A DNA stretch of 9,940 nt, taken from contig JAJPYV010000051.1 in NCBI GenBank assembly GCA_021204735.1, positions 1 through 9,940 on the forward strand. The letters are read 5' to 3'. Both the position numbers and the translations under genes were made by a program. Positions 1 to 7,908 of this stretch are shown here, in pieces. Origin of the DNA: Prevotella sp. GTDB taxonomy: Bacteria; Bacteroidota; Bacteroidia; Bacteroidales; Bacteroidaceae. The notes under the pieces were generated by a model. The model was not told the origin of the DNA. It did no database searches and saw only the letters and a list, made by a program, of their open reading frames with translations. Position 1 is the stretch's first letter. Each line of letters begins with the position of its first letter.

Positions 1-65
1 TAATTGTGATGAAAGATGAATTTGCAATAAGTTTCCCAAAAAGGTGGTATTACAACTTTTTTAGT

Positions 66-73
66 TACCTTTG
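66..73 (+). promoter_or_regulatory. Bacteroidota-type -7 promoter element upstream of the PEP/pyruvate-binding protein gene
   Basis: The octamer TACCTTTG matches the Bacteroidota -7 consensus TAnnTTTG exactly. It lies about 36 bp before the chosen start codon, which would leave an untranslated leader of roughly 25-35 nt, A-rich and without a Shine-Dalgarno sequence. At the usual 19-nt spacing the -33 position reads GGTG rather than TTTG, so only half of the promoter is convincing. Confidence 0.5.
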
Positions 74-109
74 CAACAAAAGAAAAGAAATTAAAAACCT
101 ATTTTAGTT

Positions 110-3100
110 ATGACGACAAGGACAGGTGCGATGAAAGAGTGGAGTACGTTCTATTTAAAGGACGTGACATTCAAGAATCTTATGACAATGCGAATATGCG
201 ATGTACTGATTGTCGCCAACCCATACGACGCATTCATATTGAACGATGATGGAAGGGTTGAAGAACGAGTTTTCAATGAGTACGCCATGTTGGGAATGTT
301 TTATCCCCCGACATTCACGCAAGTGAGTAGTTTGGAGGAGGCATATATGAAGTTGAGGCAGTATCATTACGACCTTATAATCTGTATGCCGGGAAATGCC
401 GACAACGATGCGTTTGACATTGCGCGAGGAGTGAAAAAAGACTATCCACATTTGCCATGCGTGGTACTTACGCCATACTCACACGGTATCACTCGCCGTA
501 TGGAGAACGAAGACCTCAGTCTTTTTGATTACGTATTCTGTTGGATGGGAGACGTAAACTTGGTTTTGTCAATCATAAAATTGATAGAAGACAAGATGAA
601 CATGCGCAACGATATATTAGAGGGCGGTGTGCAGATGATACTCTTAGTAGAAGACAGTATTCGTTTTTCTTCATCATTGTTGCCAGCTCTATATTCGTTT
701 ATACTAAAACAGAGCAACAACTTTGTGAAAGAGGCACTAAATCCCCACAACGAGATGTTGAGGATGAGGGGAAGACCAAAAGTGGCTTTCGCCCGCAATT
801 ATGAAGAAGCGATAGAACTCTACCATCAATACCAGAACCATATACTTGGCGTAATCAGTGACTGCAGTTTTAACCGTAACGGTAAGCACAATCAAGATGC
901 AGGAATTGAACTGCTTTCAGAGATACGAGCAAACGATGAGTACATACCATTGATATTGCAGTCGAGTGAGTCGTCCAATTCAGAGAGGGCAAAGAAAGGC
1001 GGATTCCATTTTGTTGACAAGAACTCCAAGACTATGAGTCTTGACCTCAGACAAGTTATGGAAGAGCATTTCGGTTTTGGAGACTTTATATTCAGAGATC
1101 CTAAGACACATGAGGAAGTGGCAAGAGTAAGAACGTTGAAAGAGTTACAGGACAGCGTATTCGACATACCATACGACTCCATGCTATACCACGTCAGTCG
1201 CAATCACGTCAGCCGTTGGTTGTCAGCGAGAGCCATATTTCCAGTATCTGAGTTTTTGAAGAACATAACGTGGCACAAGTTGCAGGATGTTGACGAGCAC
1301 CGTAGGATAATCTTTGATGCGATAGTAGAGTACCGAAGGATAAAGAACAGGGGAGTTGTGGCAGTGTTCGACCGTGCCAAGTTTGACAAATACGCCCATT
1401 TCGCAAGGATAGGAGAAGGCTCATTGGGCGGTAAGGGAAGAGGACTTGCTTTTCTTGACAATATATTGAACACGCATGAAAATATATCACCGACTGATAA
1501 GATAGAGGTAACGATACCAAAGACGGTAGTGCTATGCACTGACATCTTTGACCGTTTCATGGAGGACAACAACCTGTATGAGATAGCATTGAGTCAGGCA
1601 GACGACGATACCATTTTGAAGGCATTTTTGAAGGCACAATTGCCGGATTTCTTTATAGAAGACTTTCTCACGTTTTTTGATGCGATAGACACACCGATAG
1701 CGATACGCTCATCAAGTTTGTTGGAAGATTCCCACTATCAGCCATTCGCAGGAGTATATTCCACATATATGATACCAAACATGCAAGACCGTCAGCAGAC
1801 GCTACGCATGTTGGCAGCTGCGATAAAAGGAGTGTATGCATCCGTATTCTACACTGCATCGAAAGCCTATATGACGGCAACAGGAAACCTAATTGATGAG
1901 GAGAAAATGGCAGTTGTTATGCAGGAGGTAGTAGGACGTCAGCATGGTAATTATTATTATCCAAATGTCAGTGGAGTGTTGAGGTCATTGAACTATTATC
2001 CGATTAATGACGAGAAAGCGGAAGAAGGTGTAGTGGAACTCGCTTTCGGTTTGGGAAAATACATTGTTGAGGGAGGAGTCGCATTGAGAGTAAGTCCCTA
2101 TCATCCTAAGTCAGTATTACAACTATCAGATGTGGAGACGACACTCAAGCAGACACAAACCATATATTACGCATTAGACACACATACGCTTGATGAGGAC
2201 TTCAAAACGGATGATGGGTTTAACATACGTAGGATGAAAGTAAAGCAGGCAGAGATTGACGGCGCGCTTAAAACCATTGCGTCAACATACGACCCATACG
2301 ATAATGTTATCCGTGATGGTATTTATGAGGGCGGGAGAAAAGTGATATCATTTGCAGGACTATTGAAATACGAATTGTTCCCATTGCCAGAACTGTTGCG
2401 CAACACTATGCGTATGGCAACCGATGCCATGAAGCACAACGTGGAGATAGAGTTTGCATGCAATGTAAATGACGACTATTCAGGAGAATATTATTTACTA
2501 CAAATACGTCCTACGGCAGACAACAGTGCGATAGTAACGCAGGATATAGATGCATTAGACGAAGATGACTGTCTTGTGAGAACAGCATCATCGCTTGGTA
2601 ACGGAACAATAGATGACATTACAGATGTGATATATGTAAAGACCGATCCGACATTTAATGCCGCCAACAATCCACGTATAGCAATGGAGGTTGAGCAACT
2701 GAACAGGAAAATGACTGCCGATGGCATACCATACATACTTTGTGGACCAGGCAGGTGGGGGTCAAGTGATTCTTGGCTTGGCATCCCCGTGAAATGGCCA
2801 CATATCAGTTCGGCACGTGTAATCATTGAGTTGCGGTTGCCAAACTATCCAGTTGATCCGTCTCAGGGCACACATTTCTTCCATAACCTGACATCATTCG
2901 GAGTAGGGTATCTTACCATTGACACCTCAAACACGCACAGTTCTATGACACGAAATACCCATCCAATTTACCGTAAGGACATTCTCGATTCCATGCCAGC
3001 AATATATGAGACAGAGTACATAAGACATGTTCGTTTTGCAGAACCACTGACAGTGTTAATGGATGGGAAAAATCAGAAAGCAGCGGTATTATGCAAATTA

Positions 3101-3115
3101 AAAATTAAAAGTTAA
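110..3115 (+). CDS. PEP/pyruvate-binding (PPDK N-terminal-like) protein with tandem receiver-like domains
   Basis: A 1001-residue, probably cytoplasmic protein that resembles a conserved Bacteroidota family of unknown function. Residues about 28-165 look like a degenerate response-regulator receiver; the acceptor-strand motif reads LIICMPG and has no Asp. Residues about 175-320 form a second receiver with an apparently full active site: E181/D182 in ILLVEDS, acceptor D251 in ISDCSF, S285/S286 and K304. A roughly 40-residue helical insertion follows its first strand. Residues about 430-805 match the PEP/pyruvate-binding ATP-grasp domain of PEP synthase and PPDK: GSLGGKGRGLAFL (438-450), IRSSSLLEDS (532-541) and the QIRP motif (798-801). 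The phosphohistidine swivel domain and PEP-binding barrel are absent. Residues 805-1001 form a separate C-terminal domain with GPGRWGSSD (879-887) and PSQGTHFFHN (917-926). The last residues, KLKIKS, come from an A/T-rich repeat. The gene stands alone and converges on rodA. The start at 110 gives a short N-terminal extension; M8 is an alternative. The substrate is unknown. Confidence 0.9.
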   Translation: MTTRTGAMKEWSTFYLKDVTFKNLMTMRICDVLIVANPYDAFILNDDGRVEERVFNEYAMLGMFYPPTFTQVSSLEEAYMKLRQYHYDLIICMPGNADNDAFDIARGVKKDYPHLPCVVLTPYSHGITRRMENEDLSLFDYVFCWMGDVNLVLSIIKLIEDKMNMRNDILEGGVQMILLVEDSIRFSSSLLPALYSFILKQSNNFVKEALNPHNEMLRMRGRPKVAFARNYEEAIELYHQYQNHILGVISDCSFNRNGKHNQDAGIELLSEIRANDEYIPLILQSSESSNSERAKKGGFHFVDKNSKTMSLDLRQVMEEHFGFGDFIFRDPKTHEEVARVRTLKELQDSVFDIPYDSMLYHVSRNHVSRWLSARAIFPVSEFLKNITWHKLQDVDEHRRIIFDAIVEYRRIKNRGVVAVFDRAKFDKYAHFARIGEGSLGGKGRGLAFLDNILNTHENISPTDKIEVTIPKTVVLCTDIFDRFMEDNNLYEIALSQADDDTILKAFLKAQLPDFFIEDFLTFFDAIDTPIAIRSSSLLEDSHYQPFAGVYSTYMIPNMQDRQQTLRMLAAAIKGVYASVFYTASKAYMTATGNLIDEEKMAVVMQEVVGRQHGNYYYPNVSGVLRSLNYYPINDEKAEEGVVELAFGLGKYIVEGGVALRVSPYHPKSVLQLSDVETTLKQTQTIYYALDTHTLDEDFKTDDGFNIRRMKVKQAEIDGALKTIASTYDPYDNVIRDGIYEGGRKVISFAGLLKYELFPLPELLRNTMRMATDAMKHNVEIEFACNVNDDYSGEYYLLQIRPTADNSAIVTQDIDALDEDDCLVRTASSLGNGTIDDITDVIYVKTDPTFNAANNPRIAMEVEQLNRKMTADGIPYILCGPGRWGSSDSWLGIPVKWPHISSARVIIELRLPNYPVDPSQGTHFFHNLTSFGVGYLTIDTSNTHSSMTRNTHPIYRKDILDSMPAIYETEYIRHVRFAEPLTVLMDGKNQKAAVLCKLKIKS

Positions 3116-3127
3116 AAATTCATTTTT
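3095..3127 (+). repeat. A/T-rich heptamer repeat, copy 1 (three units)
   Basis: After two leading A bases come three tandem heptamers (ATTAAAA, ATTAAAA, GTTAAAA) followed by ATTCATTTTT. The same arrangement, in the same orientation and with one extra heptamer, occurs at 8938-8976. This copy supplies the last codons and the TAA stop of the upstream gene. Its end, AAAAATTCATTTTT, is a 6-bp inverted repeat around two bases. It could act as a weak terminator between the convergent genes, where no GC-rich hairpin is visible. Confidence 0.75.
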
Positions 3128-3188
3128 GCTTGCGTTTATTACTTGGAATTTGCCTTAATGTACATTGCTATACGAGTGGGCATGATAT

Positions 3189-4658
3189 TTAGACTCTGAC
3201 CTTGTTTCTTCCCGCATCAATACGGAGGAAGATGAAAAGGAGGATGGTGAAGCCCCAAAGGGATGAGCCACCATAACTGAAGAAAGGTAGAGGAATACCG
3301 ATAACGGGAGTGAGACCAAGAACCATTCCCACATTGATGAACACATGAAACAGGTAAACGCTCATAACACAATAGCCATATACCCGTCCGAACCGTAGTG
3401 GTTGTCGTTCAGACATTTTAATAAGTCGTAGAATTAAGGCAAGGAACAGCAACAAGACAGCAGCAGAGCCAACAAACCCTTCTTCCTCACCGACAGTACA
3501 GAAAATGAAGTCAGTGTCTTGTTCAGGTACGAATTTAAGTTTTGTCTGCGTGCCGTTGAGGAAGCCTTTGCCCTTCAAGCCACCTGAACCAATAGCAATC
3601 TTACTTTGGTTGACGTTGTACCCCTCTTTCATTATATCATTGTCCACTCCTAAGAGAACATTCACACGAGTACGTTGATGTTCCTGTAAAACATTATTCA
3701 TCACTGGTCCTGTGGCATAAATGAAAGCCGTAGAAGCCAAAGTGAACACCATAATATAAAGATATCTATCTATGCGTGTTTCAAAACGTTGATATAGCAA
3801 GTATCCCACAAGAGCAACACTAACACCCAACTGAGCCCACATGATATTGAAAGGAATGACAAATTCAGCGAACAGAAAAGCCAAAAGTGTAATACCGAAT
3901 GCACAGGCGAAAATTAAGAGAGCTTTTTTCTTGTCGTAACAATATAAGTAAACAAGCCAAGCCGACAAAGCATGAATAAGGAACAAAACCGCAAAGCCAC
4001 CAATGGAAGTAGTGGTATCAAGTAGCAAGACATCCTTGTAACCGACACCGACGACAAAGTAAACAACAAAAGAAATACCCGTAAACAGCACGCTACCAGT
4101 CATACCCTCACGATAGAAAACAAGGAAAAATGCGAGGAATACAAGGGCGCAACCAGTTTCATTCTGCAACACTATGAACAACATTGGCAGCAGGGCGATA
4201 CCGATAGCCTTAAACATATCCTTATTGTTGTTCATATTATAATTGTATGCGCTCATCAGTTTTGCGAGAGCGAGGGCAGTGGCAAACTTAGCGAACTCCG
4301 CTGGTTGCACATGAATAGGACCGATAAATAGCCAGGAGTTGGAACCCTTTACTTCATGGTGGAAAAAAATCGTTATTACGAGAAGTAGCATCAGGACGGC
4401 ATAAACGACATACGCAACAGTGCTGAATATACGTTCATCAAGCAACAGCAGAATAAGTGCAATCACTAAAGACGTGCCAATCCAGACAATTTGCATGCCA
4501 GAGCGAGTATCAAGACTGAATATATTCACATCACCGTAGTTAAAGCTGGCACCGCACACGCTAATCCACCCGAACACGAGAAGTGCTAAGTATATACCAA
4601 TTGTCCACCAGTCGAGAGAACGAATGACACTAACTTGTTTATCTGTCTGAGAGTCCAT
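3189..4658 (-). CDS. rodA: SEDS peptidoglycan glycosyltransferase RodA
   Basis: RodA polymerises lipid II into glycan strands for lateral wall growth, working with PBP2 in the inner membrane. The 489-residue product is strongly hydrophobic, with about a dozen membrane segments. SEDS signatures are clear: KGSNSWLFIGPIHVQPAEFAKF-type sequence at 104-125, NQSKIAIGSGGLKGKG (350-365), and PFFSYGGSS (458-466). D341 sits ten residues before the QSKIA motif, the spacing of the catalytic Asp of E. coli RodA. The protein is longer than the roughly 370-residue E. coli enzyme, mainly through extra membrane segments around residues 190-315. I place the start at ATG 4658, giving MDSQTDKQVS followed by the first membrane helix. 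This overlaps the end of the PBP2 gene by 20 bp and suggests coupled translation. The same frame is open to 4793, but that extension lies inside the PBP2 gene and has no RodA-like sequence. It is the last gene of the cluster. Confidence 0.95.
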   Translation of the reverse strand: MDSQTDKQVSVIRSLDWWTIGIYLALLVFGWISVCGASFNYGDVNIFSLDTRSGMQIVWIGTSLVIALILLLLDERIFSTVAYVVYAVLMLLLVITIFFHHEVKGSNSWLFIGPIHVQPAEFAKFATALALAKLMSAYNYNMNNNKDMFKAIGIALLPMLFIVLQNETGCALVFLAFFLVFYREGMTGSVLFTGISFVVYFVVGVGYKDVLLLDTTTSIGGFAVLFLIHALSAWLVYLYCYDKKKALLIFACAFGITLLAFLFAEFVIPFNIMWAQLGVSVALVGYLLYQRFETRIDRYLYIMVFTLASTAFIYATGPVMNNVLQEHQRTRVNVLLGVDNDIMKEGYNVNQSKIAIGSGGLKGKGFLNGTQTKLKFVPEQDTDFIFCTVGEEEGFVGSAAVLLLFLALILRLIKMSERQPLRFGRVYGYCVMSVYLFHVFINVGMVLGLTPVIGIPLPFFSYGGSSLWGFTILLFIFLRIDAGRNKVRV

Positions 4659-6492
4659 AAGATATCCGTTTGTGTTGGAACATATCAGCCCTTTCTTCAG
4701 AGGCAGGTGAAAGAGAGCCATTAATATATTTCTCCATAATAAGAGCACCGATAGGAACACCATAGTCAGCACCCCAGCCGCCATTTTCCACATATACCGC
4801 TACTGCAATTTTCGGGTTGTTCATAGGAGCAAAACCCATGAAACTGGAGTGGTCACGACCGTGGTTCTGTGCCGTACCAGTCTTTCCGCACACCTCATAG
4901 TCGTAGCGTTCAGCACTGCGGCACGTTCCTCCCGTAACAGCACGGCGCATGCCAGCTACAATCTGATCGTAAGCAGCACGGTTAGCCTTAGTGTAATGTT
5001 TCTCCTTAAAAGATTCATCGAGAGGTTCACCTTTTATATTCTTAACAACATGAGGTGTTATGTAATATCCACGGTTAGCTATCGTGGCACACAAATTAGC
5101 GATTTGTAAAGGCGTAGCCAATACCTCACCCTGACCAATAGCAATACTGATTACGGTAAGTCCATTCCATGAGCCCTTATACGCCTTGTCATAATATTTA
5201 GAGTTGGGAATCATGCCCCTTTTCTCACCCATTAAGTCGATACCGAGTTTATATCCGAAACCCATGCTCACCATATAGTCACGCCAAGTATCCATAGCCT
5301 CCTGCACATTCTTGTATTTCTTCCTATTTCCCAACATATAATACAGTCCCCAGCAAAAGAAGCCGTTGCATGAAGTACCAACAGCAGGGACAATCGGTAG
5401 AGGAGCAGCGTGCCCATGACAGCCTACGTGTAAGCCCTTGCAGTAGAAACCGTGAGAACATGGGAACATAGTAGTTGGTGTGATTATACCCTCAGTGAGG
5501 TAAGTAAGACCTTGTGTAGTCTTGAAAGTAGAGCCAGGCGGGTACATACCCATAATCGAGCGGTTCAGGAGCGGTTTCCAGGGGTCGCGAGCCAGTTCCA
5601 TTTGCATCTTTCCACGGTTTTTGCCAGTCATCAGATTAGGGTCGTAAGAAGGCGAAGAAACCATGCAAAGCACCTCGCCGGTAGAAGGCTCTATTGCCAC
5701 GATACTGCCTATTTTGCCCTCAAGCAATCGTTCACCGAGAGCTTGTAGTTCAATATCAATGCTGAGTGTTAAGTCTTTCCCAGGTACAGGGCGGCGGTCG
5801 AAAGCACCGTTCATGTAATTACCTTGAATTCTACCACGTGCGTCACGGAGCATAATCTGAATACCTTTCTCACCTCTCAACTCTTTCTCATAATAACGTT
5901 CAACACCCAATTTACCAATATAGTCGCCAGCCTGATAATACGGGTCAGCCTTGATATCAGATTTTGACACTTCGCCCACGTCACCGAGAACGTGCGCAGC
6001 GTATGGGCGTGCATATTGCCGGATGCTTCTTCTCTGTACGTCGAAGCCAGGGAAGCGGTATTGTTTTTCCTGAAAGATATTGAATGTTACCTCAGAAAGT
6101 TGGGTCATGAAGATTTGTTGAGTATAACTTGAGTAGCCAGGATTTTTAGATAAATCCTTTATCTCGTTCATTCTTTCGATAAAGAAATCCTTAGTAATGC
6201 CAAGTAAACGACATAACTCCAAAGTATCGAGGTGATTCTCCGCCTCTTTCATCACTACGGTAAGGTCGTAAGAGTTTTTGTTGTAAACCAAAATCTCACC
6301 ATTACGGTCAGAGATAACGCCACGAGCAGGGTAGTCGACTTTTTTCATGAAAGCGTTACTGTCGGCGTTTTTCTTGTAGTCGTCGCTCATTATCTGCAAG
6401 GTAAAGAGGCGGATTATGTAAACTACAACAATAAACACTGCAGCACCGCCAATAATATATTTTCTGTTTTCAAGAACTTGTTCCTTACCCAT
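4639..6492 (-). CDS. mrdA: Penicillin-binding protein 2, elongation-specific transpeptidase
   Basis: This 617-residue class B PBP crosslinks peptidoglycan in the elongasome and is the partner of RodA, encoded next to it. A single N-terminal membrane anchor spans about residues 12-34, with the rest in the periplasm. The dimerisation/pedestal domain begins near YPARGVISDRNG (54-65). The transpeptidase domain carries all three active-site motifs: STFK (S321 nucleophile, K324), SCN (374-376) and KTGT (537-540). A Cys/His-rich stretch between 345 and 361 (C345, H347, C351, H355, C358, H359, H361) lies between the first two motifs. E. coli PBP2 binds zinc in this general region, so metal binding here is possible but inferred. 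The gene starts 26 bp after mreD and its 3' end overlaps rodA. PBP2 is the target of mecillinam in other bacteria. Confidence 0.96.
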   Translation of the reverse strand: MGKEQVLENRKYIIGGAAVFIVVVYIIRLFTLQIMSDDYKKNADSNAFMKKVDYPARGVISDRNGEILVYNKNSYDLTVVMKEAENHLDTLELCRLLGITKDFFIERMNEIKDLSKNPGYSSYTQQIFMTQLSEVTFNIFQEKQYRFPGFDVQRRSIRQYARPYAAHVLGDVGEVSKSDIKADPYYQAGDYIGKLGVERYYEKELRGEKGIQIMLRDARGRIQGNYMNGAFDRRPVPGKDLTLSIDIELQALGERLLEGKIGSIVAIEPSTGEVLCMVSSPSYDPNLMTGKNRGKMQMELARDPWKPLLNRSIMGMYPPGSTFKTTQGLTYLTEGIITPTTMFPCSHGFYCKGLHVGCHGHAAPLPIVPAVGTSCNGFFCWGLYYMLGNRKKYKNVQEAMDTWRDYMVSMGFGYKLGIDLMGEKRGMIPNSKYYDKAYKGSWNGLTVISIAIGQGEVLATPLQIANLCATIANRGYYITPHVVKNIKGEPLDESFKEKHYTKANRAAYDQIVAGMRRAVTGGTCRSAERYDYEVCGKTGTAQNHGRDHSSFMGFAPMNNPKIAVAVYVENGGWGADYGVPIGALIMEKYINGSLSPASEERADMFQHKRISYGLSDR

Positions 6493-6518
6493 AACCGCAG
6501 TTAATTATTTTAATACCT

Positions 6519-7010
6519 CTATCTCTTTCTTACATTCTCGATCACGATGATAAGCAAGGCGGTGAGAATCGTACTCCCCGCAATATCAAGCAACCATTGT
6601 TGCCAATTGAAGAAGTTGAATGTTTCAATGGAGTAGAATATGAGACAGTAAATAAAAACGCAAATAAGAGAATAAGAAATATATCTCCTCAAGCCAAGAA
6701 CCTTTATAGTAGGCATCATATCATCAGCACTATCCTTTTGGACAAAGAGATTAAGAATAAACGGTTGAATGAAAGCGAGTAAAGTAGAAGAAGCTGCAGC
6801 TACACCAGGCGTGTTGGTAAAAATGTCCATAGACAGTCCCATTATAAAACCGCAGAGTATAATAATCCATTTTGGATAGTTACGCCTGAAAGGTAAGATA
6901 AAGTAGATATATAAAAAAGGTGTCGCACAACCCAATAGAGAGATGCGATTGAGCACGAAAACCTGTACAATGCCAAGAACTACGTATGTGAAGAATAATT
7001 TGAAAAACAT
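6519..7010 (-). CDS. mreD: Rod shape-determining membrane protein MreD
   Basis: A 163-residue, very hydrophobic protein with five or six membrane segments (about 3-20, 31-42, 47-63, 70-90, 112-130 and 139-158). MreD is an integral component of the elongasome that balances MreC in activating PBP2/RodA. The family is poorly conserved, so the call rests on size, hydrophobicity, short sequence features (ATPFLYIYFILP near 29-40, MDIF near 61-64) and its position directly between mreC and the PBP2 gene. The start at 7010 lies 26 bp after the mreC stop, in a leader without a Shine-Dalgarno sequence. The C-terminus ends in basic RKR, consistent with a cytoplasmic tail. Confidence 0.9.
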   Translation of the reverse strand: MFFKLFFTYVVLGIVQVFVLNRISLLGCATPFLYIYFILPFRRNYPKWIIILCGFIMGLSMDIFTNTPGVAAASSTLLAFIQPFILNLFVQKDSADDMMPTIKVLGLRRYISYSLICVFIYCLIFYSIETFNFFNWQQWLLDIAGSTILTALLIIVIENVRKR

Positions 7011-7036
7011 TATGCAGCAATGTTTAGGAAGTACGC

Positions 7037-7906
7037 CTACTCATTAGTCTTTATTTTCAGAGAATCCTTGGCAGCCATCAACAGTTGTATGCGTTCCTCC
7101 ATTGAGGAATTATCAATCACACACACGTCACGCAGACTACCGAAATCAGTTGATAGACGGATTTGGAGTTTATAAGAAAGGCCATCGTGCGAGTTGAAAG
7201 CCTTTTCTATTTTCCCGACTATAATCCCAGGAGGGAAGATAGATGAGTAGCCACTTGTTTCAATAACGGCACCGCGATAGAAGCGAGCATATCTCGGGAT
7301 GTCATTAACGTAAGCGATATCCGACAGGCCGCCATTCCAACTAAGGTAACCGTAATACCCTCTGTTCTTAATTCTTACGCTTATATTCGATTTAGCATTG
7401 AGAATAGGGATTACGACAGAGTAATGTTGAGATGCCATGTAGACAACTCCAACAACCCCATTGCCGCATGCCACGCCCATATCAGGGCGTACGCCATCAG
7501 CTTCCCCCTTGTTAATGGTAATCAAGTTGTCTTTTTTGTTGAGAGAGTTGGTAATCACTTTTGCTGGGATGAGACGGTATTCAGCAGAGACCTGAGACCT
7601 CACATCTTTTACTGTTGCGGAATCACCCTTTTGTACTGTCTCCAACTGTTCCGTAAGAGAGCGCACCATCTGTTCCAACTCAAGATTACGGACGTTCAGT
7701 TCCCTGTTAGCCGTAGACATAGTGAAGAAAGTTCTTACTGCCGAATCCCACTCGTATATCTTGCCCGCAACGACATTCGCAGACGAGAAAAACACACTGC
7801 CTTGATAACTGTTGAATCTGAAAATCAGAATAAAACTGGCGACTTCAAGAATAATGAAAAGAATACAGTGGTTGTAACGTGTGAGAAAAAGCAGCAGGTT
7901 CTTCAT
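7037..7906 (-). CDS. mreC: Rod shape-determining protein MreC
   Basis: MreC is a periplasmic scaffold that links the MreB filament to PBP2 and RodA. The 289-residue product has a short cytoplasmic N-terminus, one membrane helix at about 12-31, a predicted coiled coil at about 65-95 and the two beta-rich MreC domains that follow. Recognisable family sequence includes LITINKGEADGVRPDMGV (128-145), NGVVGVV (149-155) and the later FPPGIIVGKI stretch (224-233). The ATG at 7906 begins only 2 bp after the mreB stop codon, so translation is probably coupled. The length is normal for the family and I see no damage. Confidence 0.96.
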   Translation of the reverse strand: MKNLLLFLTRYNHCILFIILEVASFILIFRFNSYQGSVFFSSANVVAGKIYEWDSAVRTFFTMSTANRELNVRNLELEQMVRSLTEQLETVQKGDSATVKDVRSQVSAEYRLIPAKVITNSLNKKDNLITINKGEADGVRPDMGVACGNGVVGVVYMASQHYSVVIPILNAKSNISVRIKNRGYYGYLSWNGGLSDIAYVNDIPRYARFYRGAVIETSGYSSIFPPGIIVGKIEKAFNSHDGLSYKLQIRLSTDFGSLRDVCVIDNSSMEERIQLLMAAKDSLKIKTNE

Positions 7907-7908
7907 GC

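Noticed and set aside
1204..1572. 122-codon - strand open frame inside the PEP/pyruvate-binding gene
   Set aside because: It is antisense to conserved domain sequence of the large gene, with no independent support.
3095..3127. Insertion sequence end or CRISPR-like repeat
   Set aside because: The units are 7 nt, A/T-rich and without spacers. There is no transposase gene and no target duplication.
4659..4793. Upstream extension of the rodA frame to a start at 4793
   Set aside because: It lies wholly inside the PBP2 gene. The added 45 residues do not resemble RodA, and ATG 4658 gives a family-like N-terminus.
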